Assembly: GCA_022376925.1 (NCBI GenBank)
Contig: JAIOJX010000003.1
Location: 34,711,874 to 34,775,873 of the forward strand
Length of the DNA stretch: 64,000 nucleotides
From: Tragulus kanchil
Lineage: Eukaryota > Chordata > Mammalia > Artiodactyla > Tragulidae
Direction: 5' to 3'
Under the pieces are notes generated by a model. The model was not told where the DNA came from and searched no databases. It saw only the letters and a list, made by a program, of their open reading frames with translations. Positions within the stretch are counted from its first letter, which is position 1. Every line of letters begins with the position of its first letter. The position numbers and the translations under genes were made by a program. Below, one piece after another: positions 35,240 to 46,895 of this stretch.

Positions 35240-36806
35240 TGCCCATTCATACAACTGCTACAAATAAAATAAATGTTAATAAAACATTTATACAACCTGT
35301 ACACTGAAAATTAAAACACTCATGACAGATATCAAAGGAGACATACAAATGGAGAGACAGACTATATTCATCAATTAAAAGACTCAACATAAAAAAGATG
35401 TCAATTCACTCCAATTTGATTCATAAGCTTAATGCTCTTATCAAAATCTCAGCAAAGGAATTTTGGTTGTGTTTTTGCAAGTAGAGACAAACTTGTTTAT
35501 TCAAAGGCCCCAAAGTGAGGATAAACAATTTTGTCTGACACAGTAGCTTCACGGTTCAGGGACACAAGTTCATTCTATTTTGTTTGTTTAATATCCCTAT
35601 AATGGTACACATCTTCTTAATGTGAATGAAGAGTGTTGCCTTCATTCACATCAAGAAAAGCTTGGACCTGCATTCACAATCCAGAAAGCAGGACGAAAGG
35701 AAGACAAATCATAATGGCTACGCTGCTGCTGTTGTTTAGTTGCTTCAGTCCTGTTTGACTCCTAGTGACCCCATGACTGTAGTCCATAAGGTTCCTCTAT
35801 CCATGGGATCCTCCAGGCAGGAATACTGGAGTGGGTTGCCATTTCCTTCTCCAGGGTATAATGGTCATACTTATCTCTAAGAGTACAACTCAAAAACTCC
35901 ATAATAGCATCCACTCATTTCCCATTCTCCAGAGCTTAAACAAAAGTCACATACAGGTATAAGTGAGGCTGAAAAATGAAGTCATAAGCTGGATGATTTT
36001 GTGATTAACCAAAAAGTCTATTCCTTGTGAAAAGGAATTACAGAATATTAGGAGATAATTTCTGCCACAGTCCACCTCTTGGCCACCTCAAGACCATGTG
36101 TTCGTTTTTTCACACACATAGAACACATTCACCCACTTCTCAAAAACTAGACCCCAAATTTGGTCTAGTTGTTAAAGATGACATAAAGTCTAGGAATTCC
36201 GGGAGAGCTCAGTCCTCTCCATCAGACTGGGAGTCTACTAAATAAAAGAAACTATCTGCTTCCTCCACTTAAGATGTCTTTATATATAGTAGTTGGATAG
36301 AAATAAGACAACTGCACTAAAAAATGCCCATTCATACAACTGCTACAAATAAAATAAATGTTAATAAAACATTTATACAACCTGTACACTGAAAATTAAA
36401 ACACTCATGACAGATATCAAAGGAGACATACAAATGGAGAGACAGACTATATTCATCAATTAAAAGACTCAACATAAAAAAGATGTCAATTCACTCCAAT
36501 TTGATTCATAAGCTTAATGCTCTTATCAAAATCTCAGCAAAGGAATTTTGGTTGTGTTTTTGCAAGTAGAGACAAACTTGTTTATTCTAAAATTTGTATG
36601 AGAAGTGGAAAGCATAAATCCTAGAATAGCTAATACATTCTTGAAAAATAAGAATAAAATGGAAGGAATCACTCTATTCAATATTATGCCTTATAATGTA
36701 GCTATATAGTCAAGATAGTTTGGTATTGGCAGAGAGATAGACATATAGACCACAATAAAATAACACAGTAATTATAAATAAACCCATGCAGATATTCCCA
36801 ACTGAT
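35240..36806 (+). mobile_element. Old L1 ORF2 (sense), first segment
   Basis: Blocks match L1 ORF2 in order: cctgtacactgaaaattaaa, acaaatggagagacagacta, actccaatttgattcataag, tgctcttatcaaaatctcag, cctagaatagctaata, tagtttggtattggca. Many stops make it a pseudogene. Its first part is inside duplication 11 and its later part recurs at 37301-37970. It is interrupted at tgatttat (about 36806) by an antisense L1 and resumes near 41725. Confidence 0.8.
35721..35856 (-). mobile_element. BovA SINE (antisense), duplicate copy
   Basis: Second copy of 34637-34773. Confidence 0.88.
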
Positions 36807-38486
36807 TTATTATTATTATTATTAATTCTTTACTTTAAAGGTTTTACAGAGTTTTGTTGTTCACAGACATGTATGTTCCCAGATCACTCATATGCATATC
36901 CCTGGTCCCCACTCCCCCAGTTCCCCCTATCCCACCCCTCTGGACCATTGCCCCATGCCATTGTGAGCACTCCTATTCCCTTAGCACAATGACACTAGCT
37001 ATCTTTTCCACACATGACAGTATAGGTTTCCATGTTACTCCCTCCATGCCTCCCCCTCCCTATTTCTTCCGCACAATGTCCATATGTCTATGCTCTGTCT
37101 GTTTTTCCATGAGTTCACTGTGTGTGTTATCAAGACCGACCTACTAGATTCCACATATGTGTGTTAGTATACTGTATTTGTCTTTCTCTTTTTGACTTAC
37201 TTCACTTTTTATGATAGGTTCTAGAGCCAGCCACTTCATTAGGACTGAGTCTTCTGCATTTCTTTTAACAGCTGAGTAGTATTCCATTGTATATATGTAC
37301 TAGAACACATTCACCCACTTCTCAAAAACTAGACCCCAAATTTGGTCTAGTTGTTAAAGATGACATAAAGTCTAGGAATTCCGGGAGAGCTCAGTCCTCT
37401 CCATCAGACTGGGAGTCTACTAAATAAAAGAAACTATCTGCTTCCTCCACTTAAGATGTCTTTATATATAGTAGTTGGATAGAAATAAGACAACTGCACT
37501 AAAAAATGCCCATTCATACAACTGCTACAAATAAAATAAATGTTAATAAAACATTTATACAACCTGTACACTGAAAATTAAAACACTCATGACAGATATC
37601 AAAGGAGACATACAAATGGAGAGACAGACTATATTCATCAATTAAAAGACTCAACATAAAAAAGATGTCAATTCACTCCAATTTGATTCATAAGCTTAAT
37701 GCTCTTATCAAAATCTCAGCAAAGGAATTTTGGTTGTGTTTTTGCAAGTAGAGACAAACTTGTTTATTCTAAAATTTGTATGAGAAGTGGAAAGCATAAA
37801 TCCTAGAATAGCTAATACATTCTTGAAAAATAAGAATAAAATGGAAGGAATCACTCTATTCAATATTATGCCTTATAATGTAGCTATATAGTCAAGATAG
37901 TTTGGTATTGGCAGAGAGATAGACATATAGACCACAATAAAATAACACAGTAATTATAAATAAACCCATGCAGATATTCCCAACTGATTTATTATTATTA
38001 TTATTAATTCTTTACTTTAAAGGTTTTACAGAGTTTTGTTGTTCACAGACATGTATGTTCCCAGATCACTCATATGCATATCCCTGGTCCCCACTCCCCC
38101 AGTTCCCCCTATCCCACCCCTCTGGACCATTGCCCCATGCCATTGTGAGCACTCCTATTCCCTTAGCACAATGACACTAGCTATCTTTTCCACACATGAC
38201 AGTATAGGTTTCCATGTTACTCCCTCCATGCCTCCCCCTCCCTATTTCTTCCGCACAATGTCCATATGTCTATGCTCTGTCTGTTTTTCCATGAGTTCAC
38301 TGTGTGTGTTATCAAGACCGACCTACTAGATTCCACATATGTGTGTTAGTATACTGTATTTGTCTTTCTCTTTTTGACTTACTTCACTTTTTATGATAGG
38401 TTCTAGAGCCAGCCACTTCATTAGGACTGAGTCTTCTGCATTTCTTTTAACAGCTGAGTAGTATTCCATTGTATATATGTACTAGA
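36119..38486. repeat. Direct duplication 12 (36119-37300 / 37301-38486)
   Basis: The offset is 1182. Copy 2 starts tagaacacattcaccc directly after the L1 sequence tatatatgtac. This repeats part of the sense L1 and part of the antisense L1, so both appear broken twice. Confidence 0.95.
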
Positions 38487-40401
38487 GCTTCTGTATCCAT
38501 TCATTCGTCGATGGACATCTAGGCTGCTTCCATGTTCTGGCTATTGCATAGAGAGCTGCAATGAACATTGGGGTATAGGTGCTTCTTTCCGTTTTGATTT
38601 CATCAGGATATAAGCCTAATAGTGGGATTGCTGGGTTATAGGGTGCTTCTATTTTTAGTTTTTTAAGGAATCTCCATACTGTCTTCCATAGAGGCTGTAT
38701 CAATTTACATTCCCACCAGCAATGCAAGAGGGTTCCCTTTTCTCTGCATCCTCTCCAGCATTTATTGTCTGCAGATTTATTGATGATGACCATTCTGATG
38801 GGTGTGAGGTGATATCTCGTTGTAGTTTTAATTTGCATTTCTCTAATAATAAACGAGGTTGAGCATCGTTTCAGGTGCTTTTGGCCCATCTGTATGTCCT
38901 CTTTGGAGAGGCGTCTCTTTAGATCTTTTTCCCATTTTTTGATTGGGTTGTTCATTTTTTCTGTGCTGAGTTGTCTGAGTTGCTTGTAGAGTTTGGAGAT
39001 TAATTCTTTGTCTGTTATTTCATTTGCTATGATTTTCTCCCACTCTGTGGGGTGTCTGTTCAGCTTTTTTCAATTTCTTTTGCTGTACAAAAGCTTTTAA
39101 GTTTCATGAGGTCCCACATGTTCATTTTTCTTTTCAGTTCCACTATTCTAGTAGGTGGGTCAGAGAAGATCTTGCTTTGATTGATGTCCTTGAGGGTTTT
39201 GCCCCTTTTTTTTTAATTCTTTTCATTCTTTTGTAGGGAAGTCTTATTTCATGAGTTTCCCAGATCACTCATATGCATATCCCTGGTCCCCACTCCCCCA
39301 GTTCCCCCTATCCCACCCCTCTGGACCATTGCCCCATGCCATTGTGAGCACTCCTATTCCCTTAGCACAATGACACTAGCTATCTTTTCCACACATGACA
39401 GTATAGGTTTCCATGTTACTCCCTCCATGCCTCCCCCTCCCTATTTCTTCCGCACAATGTCCATATGTCTATGCTCTGTCTGTTTTTCCATGAGTTCACT
39501 GTGTGTGTTATCAAGACCGACCTACTAGATTCCACATATGTGTGTTAGTATACTGTATTTGTCTTTCTCTTTTTGACTTACTTCACTTTTTATGATAGGT
39601 TCTAGAGCCAGCCACTTCATTAGGACTGAGTCTTCTGCATTTCTTTTAACAGCTGAGTAGTATTCCATTGTATATATGTACTAGAGCTTCTGTATCCATT
39701 CATTCGTCGATGGACATCTAGGCTGCTTCCATGTTCTGGCTATTGCATAGAGAGCTGCAATGAACATTGGGGTATAGGTGCTTCTTTCCGTTTTGATTTC
39801 ATCAGGATATAAGCCTAATAGTGGGATTGCTGGGTTATAGGGTGCTTCTATTTTTAGTTTTTTAAGGAATCTCCATACTGTCTTCCATAGAGGCTGTATC
39901 AATTTACATTCCCACCAGCAATGCAAGAGGGTTCCCTTTTCTCTGCATCCTCTCCAGCATTTATTGTCTGCAGATTTATTGATGATGACCATTCTGATGG
40001 GTGTGAGGTGATATCTCGTTGTAGTTTTAATTTGCATTTCTCTAATAATAAACGAGGTTGAGCATCGTTTCAGGTGCTTTTGGCCCATCTGTATGTCCTC
40101 TTTGGAGAGGCGTCTCTTTAGATCTTTTTCCCATTTTTTGATTGGGTTGTTCATTTTTTCTGTGCTGAGTTGTCTGAGTTGCTTGTAGAGTTTGGAGATT
40201 AATTCTTTGTCTGTTATTTCATTTGCTATGATTTTCTCCCACTCTGTGGGGTGTCTGTTCAGCTTTTTTCAATTTCTTTTGCTGTACAAAAGCTTTTAAG
40301 TTTCATGAGGTCCCACATGTTCATTTTTCTTTTCAGTTCCACTATTCTAGTAGGTGGGTCAGAGAAGATCTTGCTTTGATTGATGTCCTTGAGGGTTTTG
40401 C
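38058..40401. repeat. Direct duplication 13 (38058-39256 / 39257-40401)
   Basis: The offset is 1199. Copy 1 ends in a 55-base T-rich filler (39202-39256) where the true sequence should read cctatattctcctctaag, as in copy 2 at 40402. It duplicates the end of L1 ORF2. Confidence 0.95.
38482..38955 (-). pseudogene. L1 ORF2 C-terminus, duplicate copy
   Basis: Identical 157-codon frame to 39681-40154, present only because of duplication 13. It holds the same C-terminal Cys/His motif. Confidence 0.9.
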
Positions 40402-41755
40402 CTATATTCTCCTCTAAGAGTTTGATGGTTTCTTGTCTTACATTTAGGTCTTTAATCCATTTTGAGTTGATCTTTGTGTATGGTGTCAGGGAATGTTCCA
40501 ACTTCATTTTTTGCATGTAGCTGTCCAATTTTCCCAGCACCATTTGTTGAAGAGGCTGTCTTTGTCCCATTTTATAGTTTCTCCTCCTTTGTAAAAAATA
40601 AGGTACCCATAGGTGCGTGGGTTTATCTCTAGGTTCTCTATCTTGTTCCATTGGTCTATAGTTCTGTTTTTGTGCCAGTACCATACTGTCTTGATGACTG
40701 TTGCTTTGTAGTAGAGTCTGAAGTTAGGAAGGCTGATTCCTCCAGCTCCGTTTTTCTTTCTCAGGATTGCTTTGGCTATTCGAGGCCTTTTGTGTTTCCA
40801 TATGAACTGTGTTATTGTTTGGTCTAGTTCTGTGAAAAATGTCAATGGTAGTTTGATAGGTATTGAATCTGTAGATGATATTTGGTAGTATGGTCATTTT
40901 CACAATATTGATTCTTCCGACCCAGGAACATGGAATATCTCTCCATCTGTTTAAGTCTTCTTTAATGTCTCTCATGAGTGTCTTGTAATTTTCTGTGTAC
41001 AATTCTTTTGTGTCTTTGGGTAGGTTTATTCCTAGGTATTTGATTCTTTTGGTTGCAGTGGTGAAGGGGATTGCCTCTTTGATTTCGTTTTCTGACTTTT
41101 CATTGTTTGTGTATAGGAATGCCAGTGATTTCTGTGTGTTGACTTTGTATCCTGCGACTTTTCTGAATTCATCGATTAGCTCTAGTAGCTTTGTAACCGT
41201 GTCTTTGGGATTTTCTATGTATAATATCATGTCATCTGCAAAAAGAGAGAGCTTGACGTCTTCCTTTCCAATCTGGATTCCTTTGATTTCTTTCTCTTCT
41301 CTTACCGCTGTTGCTAGAACTTCCAGGACTATGTTGAATAGTAGTGGTGAAAGTGGACACCCCTGTCTTATTCCTGATCTTAGAGGGAATGCTTTCAGTT
41401 TTTCACTGTTGAGGATAATGTTCGCTGTGTGCTTCTCATATATGGCTTTTATTATGTTGAGATAGGTTCCTTCTATGCCCATTTTCTGAAGAGTTTTTAT
41501 CATAAATGGATGCTGTACTTTGTCGAAGGCTTTTTCTGCATCTATTGAGATAATCATGTGATTTTTGTCTCTCAATTTGTTGGTATGGTGTATCACATTG
41601 ATTGATTTGCGGATATTGAAGAATCCTTGCGTGCCTGGGATGAACCCGACTTGATCATGATGTATGAGTTTTTTGATGTGTTGTTGAATTCTGTTTGCTA
41701 GGATTTTGTTAAGGATCTTGGCTTGATTTCTGATGAAGATGTAAAAGTAATTCAA
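39681..41755 (-). pseudogene. L1 ORF2 (reverse transcriptase to C-terminus), frameshifted
   Basis: Four frames in series make one decayed ORF2. Frame 40724-41755 (343 codons) holds the reverse-transcriptase core: motif A Asp at residue 72 (IDAEKAFD), [10 protein letters not shown] (128-137) and the FADD catalytic box (172-175). A shift leads to 40504-40845, another to 40259-40684, and another to 39681-40154. The last frame ends in the L1 motif C-X3-C-X7-H-X4-C (Cys66, Cys70, His78, Cys83). The endonuclease domain and ORF1 are absent, and the first nine residues come from flanking DNA. At least three frameshifts make it non-functional, though motifs are intact, so it is not very old. Confidence 0.93.
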
Positions 41756-42311
41756 TCGAAGAAGGTTAGCCTCTTAAATAGTTTTAGCACAGTTGGACCT
41801 CTGTAGATGAAGAAAAATAAAAAAAACTCGACTTGGACCATACATACTATGTGAAAATCAACTCAAAACAAATTCCAGGTTAAATGTATAATATAAAACT
41901 GTAAAACTTCAGAAAAAATATAGGCTAAAATATTCAGGATCTAGGTCTAAGTCAAAGAATCTTAAATGTAACAAGAAAGCATGATCCCTGAAAGGAACAG
42001 CTTGTTAGATTTCATCAGAACTGAAAGCTTTTGCTCTGGGCAAGTCCCTGTTAAGAGGATAAACAGACAGGCCACAAACAACAAGAAAATACTTGCAGAA
42101 CACAAATCCTATGATGAACTGATACCCAGAATATGCACCAAATTCCCAAAACTCAACGTATAAAAAAACAATACAATCAAAAAATGAGCAAAAGACATGA
42201 ACACTTCACAGAAGAGAAAATATGTTGGGGGAAGAAACATATGAAGAGAAGGTGAACATCATTAGCCATTAGGGAAGTTCAAGTTAAAACCACAATGAGG
42301 TATCATTACTA
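41729..42311 (+). mobile_element. Old L1 ORF2 (sense), second segment
   Basis: Continues the old L1 after the younger L1: gtaattcaatcgaagaagg, ctcgacttggaccatac, cagaactgaaagcttttgct, agacaggccacaaacaac, aaaatgagcaaaagacatga and aaaaccacaatgaggtatca match ORF2 in order. Many stops. Interrupted by an LTR at about 42312. Confidence 0.82.
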
Positions 42312-42954
42312 TGATACTGTGATTTCTGGAGAAAATAGCATATTTGATTTTTATTCACAGCTTACAAAAGCTTTGAAATCCCCCCAGTGATCAGAGCAAT
42401 GGGATAATAGTTGGTCTCTTGTCCTCAGTCCCCCACCCAAAGGTCAAGGAGTGTGGTTGCAGGAGAATCTACCCTGTGATTAGAAGGCTGGCATTTTCAA
42501 AAAAAAAAGAAGGTTGGCACTTTCAGTCCCTCCTGATTCCTGGGGAGGGGAAAGGAGCAAGGATGTCGTATCAATTGCATTTACCGTGATTTTGTCAATC
42601 GTGACTACATAACAAAACTTCCATAACAACCCAAACAGGACACTTTTGGGGGGAACTTCCACACCAGGGAACAGAACTCTTCTGAATACCACCTGTTCCT
42701 TGTTCCTTAGTTTGAGATCTCATCCTGGGAATCTCTTCATCAGGCTACTGATTCCTATTTTTTAATATATTGTTATTAAAAAATCAGTAATCTAGAGAGT
42801 AAGAAGTTTCTCCAAAGTGCTGTGAGCCATTCTAGCAAATTAATTGAACCCAAAAAGAAGGTTGTGGGAACCTCTCATACATAGCGAGAAAAAGAGGCAA
42901 CAACTTAGACCCGTGCCTGTTGTCTGAACTGGAGGGTGGCCTTCTGAGTATGTT
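42312..42954 (+). mobile_element. ERV LTR inserted in the old L1, part 1
   Basis: It starts TG (tgatactgtgatttctgg). Remembered LTR blocks occur in order: gtccctcctgattcctgggg, cttccataacaacccaaaca, tcagtaatctagagagtaag, gtgagccattctagcaaatt, aattgaacccaaaaagaagg, ttgtgggaacctct. It resumes after a BovA SINE at 44311 and ends CA at 44452. The L1 target attact recurs (42305-42310 and 44453-44458). No coding sequence, so it is a solo LTR. Confidence 0.72.
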
Positions 42955-43115
42955 TGTGTGTCAGTGCTTAGTCTTGTCCGAGTAGGCAACCCCTGTAGCT
43001 TGCCAGGCTTCTCTGTCCATGGGTTTTCCCAGACAAAAATACTGGACTGGGTTGCCATTCTCTTCACCAGTGGATATTCCCAACTCAGGGATTAAATTCA
43101 CAACTCCTGTAATGG
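42955..43115 (-). mobile_element. BovA SINE (antisense) in the LTR, truncated by junction
   Basis: gtgtgtcagtgcttagtctt, cttctctgtccatgggtttt and ctggactgggttgccattct in reverse. It is cut at the duplication 14 junction; complete copies are at 44118 and 45219. Confidence 0.88.
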
Positions 43116-43474
43116 CAAAGAATCTTAAATGTAACAAGAAAGCATGATCCCTGAAAGGAACAGCTTGTTAGATTTCATCAGAACTGAAAGCTTTTGCTCT
43201 GGGCAAGTCCCTGTTAAGAGGATAAACAGACAGGCCACAAACAACAAGAAAATACTTGCAGAACACAAATCCTATGATGAACTGATACCCAGAATATGCA
43301 CCAAATTCCCAAAACTCAACGTATAAAAAAACAATACAATCAAAAAATGAGCAAAAGACATGAACACTTCACAGAAGAGAAAATATGTTGGGGGAAGAAA
43401 CATATGAAGAGAAGGTGAACATCATTAGCCATTAGGGAAGTTCAAGTTAAAACCACAATGAGGTATCATTACTA
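43116..43474 (+). mobile_element. Old L1 ORF2 segment, duplicate copy
   Basis: Second copy of about 41953-42311 from duplication 14. Confidence 0.8.
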
Positions 43475-44117
43475 TGATACTGTGATTTCTGGAGAAAATA
43501 GCATATTTGATTTTTATTCACAGCTTACAAAAGCTTTGAAATCCCCCCAGTGATCAGAGCAATGGGATAATAGTTGGTCTCTTGTCCTCAGTCCCCCACC
43601 CAAAGGTCAAGGAGTGTGGTTGCAGGAGAATCTACCCTGTGATTAGAAGGCTGGCATTTTCAAAAAAAAAAGAAGGTTGGCACTTTCAGTCCCTCCTGAT
43701 TCCTGGGGAGGGGAAAGGAGCAAGGATGTCGTATCAATTGCATTTACCGTGATTTTGTCAATCGTGACTACATAACAAAACTTCCATAACAACCCAAACA
43801 GGACACTTTTGGGGGGAACTTCCACACCAGGGAACAGAACTCTTCTGAATACCACCTGTTCCTTGTTCCTTAGTTTGAGATCTCATCCTGGGAATCTCTT
43901 CATCAGGCTACTGATTCCTATTTTTTAATATATTGTTATTAAAAAATCAGTAATCTAGAGAGTAAGAAGTTTCTCCAAAGTGCTGTGAGCCATTCTAGCA
44001 AATTAATTGAACCCAAAAAGAAGGTTGTGGGAACCTCTCATACATAGCGAGAAAAAGAGGCAACAACTTAGACCCGTGCCTGTTGTCTGAACTGGAGGGT
44101 GGCCTTCTGAGTATGTT
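43475..44117 (+). mobile_element. ERV LTR part 1, duplicate copy
   Basis: Second copy of 42312-42954, offset 1163. Confidence 0.72.
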
Positions 44118-44310
44118 TGTGTGTCAGTGCTTAGTCTTGTCCGAGTAGGCAACCCCTGTAGCTTGCCAGGCTTCTCTGTCCATGGGTTTTCCCAGACAAA
44201 AATACTGGACTGGGTTGCCATTCTCTTCACCAGTGGATATTCCCAACTCAGGGATTAAATTCACAACTCCTGTAATGGCAGGTAGATTCTTTACCACGGA
44301 GCCACAAACA
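44118..44310 (-). mobile_element. BovA SINE (antisense), complete copy
   Basis: Same element as 42955, here running on through ggcaggtagattctttacca to ggagccac, where the LTR resumes. Confidence 0.88.
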
Positions 44311-44452
44311 TGGAGTCTTCTATTCCCTGTGGAATCTGATTCTATCTCTGGTAGAAGGCTTCAGAATTGACTTGAATTCTTGAATCCCATTAGGGTACTG
44401 GTGTGAAGATGACTACACATATGTTAAGATGGGGTTCAGGAACCTTTTTTCA
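44311..44452 (+). mobile_element. ERV LTR, part 2
   Basis: ccctgtggaatctgattcta, tctctggtagaaggcttcag and gaattgacttgaattcttga continue the LTR interrupted at 42954. The end CA is followed by the attact target repeat. Confidence 0.7.
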
Positions 44453-45218
44453 ATTACTGCAAGCCTATCAGAATGCCTGAAACAAAAAATAATGACACCA
44501 CCACATGCTGAAGAAGATGTGGAGAAACTGGACAATTCATGCATTGCTAGCAGGAGTATGAAATGGTAAGGCTGCTCTGAAAAACAGTCTTGCAGTTCCT
44601 TACAAAACAACATTTGTAACACAACTGTCACATGACCCAGCAATTGCACTCCTGGATATTTATTCCAGTAAAAGGAAAACTTAAGATCATACATATTTAT
44701 AGAAGCTTTACAAATAACACCCCCAAACTGAAATAAGCTTAGGTGTTCTTCAACAGGTGAATAATTAAACAAACTGTGGTACATCCACATCATGGAACAC
44801 TACCCAGAAATAAAAAGGAACATCACTGATCCATGCAACGACCTGACTGAATCTTCAGAGTATTATGCTGAGTGAAAAAAGTCAATCCCAAAGGGTTATA
44901 TATTAATTTTATTACTCATACAACATTCTTAAAATGACAAAAGAATCAAAATTAGGGACTTATTGATGGTTGTCTGAGTTTACAGATGATGTTTTAAGTG
45001 TCTATAGCAACTCTGTTCATAATAGCCAAAACCTGAAACACCCTAAATGTCTATCAACAGGAGAATGAATGAACAAATTGAGGTATATCCATAAAAATAG
45101 AATGTTATTTCACAATTTACAAAGAACTACTATACTTAAAATTGGGAGATTTCCACAATTCTATAGCGAGAAAAAGAGGCAACAACTTAGCCTGCTGTGT
45201 CGAACTGGGGGGGCTTCT

Positions 45219-45416
45219 ATGTTTGTGTGTCAGTGCTTAGTCTTGTCCGAGTAGGCAACCCCTGTAGCTTGCCAGGCTTCTCTGTCCATGGGTTTTCCCA
45301 GACAAAAATACTGGACTGGGTTGCCATTCTCTTCACCAGTGGATATTCCCAACTCAGGGATTAAATTCACAACTCCTGTAATGGCAGGTAGATTCTTTAC
45401 CACGGAGCCACAAACA
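45219..45416 (-). mobile_element. BovA SINE (antisense), further copy
   Basis: Copy of 44118-44310 produced by duplication 15; its start merges with the garbled junction. Confidence 0.85.
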
Positions 45417-45558
45417 TGGAGTCTTCTATTCCCTGTGGAATCTGATTCTATCTCTGGTAGAAGGCTTCAGAATTGACTTGAATTCTTGAATCCCATTAGG
45501 GTACTGGTGTGAAGATGACTACACATATGTTAAGATGGGGTTCAGGAACCTTTTTTCA
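45417..45558 (+). mobile_element. ERV LTR part 2, duplicate copy
   Basis: Second copy of 44311-44452. Confidence 0.7.
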
Positions 45559-46249
45559 ATTACTGCAAGCCTATCAGAATGCCTGAAACAAAAAATAATG
45601 ACACCACCACATGCTGAAGAAGATGTGGAGAAACTGGACAATTCATGCATTGCTAGCAGGAGTATGAAATGGTAAGGCTGCTCTGAAAAACAGTCTTGCA
45701 GTTCCTTACAAAACAACATTTGTAACACAACTGTCACATGACCCAGCAATTGCACTCCTGGATATTTATTCCAGTAAAAGGAAAACTTAAGATCATACAT
45801 ATTTATAGAAGCTTTACAAATAACACCCCCAAACTGAAATAAGCTTAGGTGTTCTTCAACAGGTGAATAATTAAACAAACTGTGGTACATCCACATCATG
45901 GAACACTACCCAGAAATAAAAAGGAACATCACTGATCCATGCAACGACCTGACTGAATCTTCAGAGTATTATGCTGAGTGAAAAAAGTCAATCCCAAAGG
46001 GTTATATATTAATTTTATTACTCATACAACATTCTTAAAATGACAAAAGAATCAAAATTAGGGACTTATTGATGGTTGTCTGAGTTTACAGATGATGTTT
46101 TAAGTGTCTATAGCAACTCTGTTCATAATAGCCAAAACCTGAAACACCCTAAATGTCTATCAACAGGAGAATGAATGAACAAATTGAGGTATATCCATAA
46201 AAATAGAATGTTATTTCACAATTTACAAAGAACTACTATACTTAAAATT

Positions 46250-46312
46250 GGGAGATCCCCTGCAGAAGGGCATGGCAATCCACTCCACTATTCTTATCTG
46301 GAGAATCCCACG
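46250..46312 (+). mobile_element. Bov-tA SINE, 5' part before the solo LTR
   Basis: gagatcccctgcagaaggg, catggcaatccactccacta and ttcttatctggagaatccca are the middle of a Bov-tA element. It is broken at cccacg and resumes at 46823. Confidence 0.88.
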
Positions 46313-46822
46313 TGTCCGGGACCGCGGGGCGGACCTGCCATACTCTGTAGCCTCCCACGCATGAATGCTGCGGGGGTGCGCCCCTTGGGATGGCGCCTAG
46401 CGGAGACTTTCATGCATGAGCCCTGGCCGCACTTTGCAGCCTCCAGTTTAGGAGCATCGTCATGTTTGCACAAAGATGGTGCTTGGTGGATGTAGGGGGG
46501 TGTGGTTTAAGGCGTGTGCATATTGCTCTGATAGGTGGTTCCTAGTTTCCGTGCTCGTGATCAGTGCATGCTTCCCTTGCATTCCTATGGGGTCGGAAGC
46601 ACGTGTGCATCTGACCTTTTACACGATTGGCTTATGAGTAGCTCCTTCCTGTTTCTGTGTAGCATAAATACCCCTTGTTTCCGTAATAAAAAGAGTCTTG
46701 ATCAGACGCCTTTCTTGTCACCATTTCTCCTGACTCTTGTCCTCTCAATTCCCACTCCCCCCCTTTAGGGACTGCGTTGACGAATCCTATGTCTGCGCTG
46801 ACAAAGCCCGCGGGTCGGGACA
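46313..46822 (+). mobile_element. Solo ERV LTR with 6-bp target site duplication
   Basis: A 510-base block starts TGTCCGGGACC and ends GGGTCGGGACA. It is flanked by cccacg at 46307-46312 and 46823-46828, and the interrupted SINE reads through correctly when the LTR and one cccacg are removed. A TATA-like cataaat (about 46663) precedes AATAAA (46685-46690). The 6-bp duplication fits a class II (ERVK-like) element. No internal retroviral sequence is present. Confidence 0.92.
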
Positions 46823-46895
46823 CCCACGGACAGAGGAGCCTGGTGGGCTATAGCCCATAGGGTCGCAAAGAGCCAGACACAACTGAAGTGAGCAC
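46823..46895 (+). mobile_element. Bov-tA SINE, 3' part after the solo LTR
   Basis: ggacagaggagcctggtggg, ctatagcccatagggtcgca and aagagccagacacaactgaa complete the SINE. An old L1 3' UTR follows. Confidence 0.88.

Larger units (their letters stand above)
34418..36589. repeat. Direct duplication 11 (34418-35502 / 35503-36589)
   Basis: The offset is 1085. Copy 2 starts at aaaggccccaaagtgagg, which therefore occurs three times (33307, 34418, 35503) because duplications 10 and 11 overlap. Copies differ in T-run lengths (35529, 36105). Confidence 0.95.
36807..41728 (-). mobile_element. Younger L1 (antisense), 5' truncated, inserted in the old sense L1
   Basis: The plus strand gives, in reverse, an unusual (TTA)n tail, the 3' UTR (about 36825-38480) and the C-terminal and reverse-transcriptase parts of ORF2. 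The 5' end lies within the reverse-transcriptase region. Flanking tgattt at about 36802 and 41724 may be the target duplication. Net of duplications 12 and 13 the element is only about 2.5 kb. Confidence 0.88.
41953..44280. repeat. Direct duplication 14 (41953-43115 / 43116-44280)
   Basis: The offset is 1163. The junction is clean: aactcctgtaatgg joined to caaagaatcttaaatg. It repeats part of the old L1, the LTR and part of the SINE. Confidence 0.95.
44453..46249 (+). mobile_element. Old L1 (sense), third segment
   Basis: attactgcaagcctatcaga, atgtggagaaactggacaat, cacatgacccagcaattgca, ggaacactacccagaaataa, tgctgagtgaaaaaagtcaa, ctctgttcataatagccaaa and aatgtctatcaacaggagaa follow the end of L1 ORF2 and its 3' part. 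Duplication 15 repeats much of it (true unit about 44453-45155). Confidence 0.85.
44045..46257. repeat. Direct duplication 15 (44045-45163 / 45164-46257)
   Basis: The offset starts at 1119 and drops to 1106. The first 60 bases of copy 2 (45164-45220) are a garbled version of copy 1, missing 13 bases with several substitutions. Past that point the copies agree. Confidence 0.95.

Noticed and set aside
40995..41465. A 156-codon plus-strand open frame.
   Set aside because: It lies opposite the L1 reverse-transcriptase frame and is its antisense shadow.
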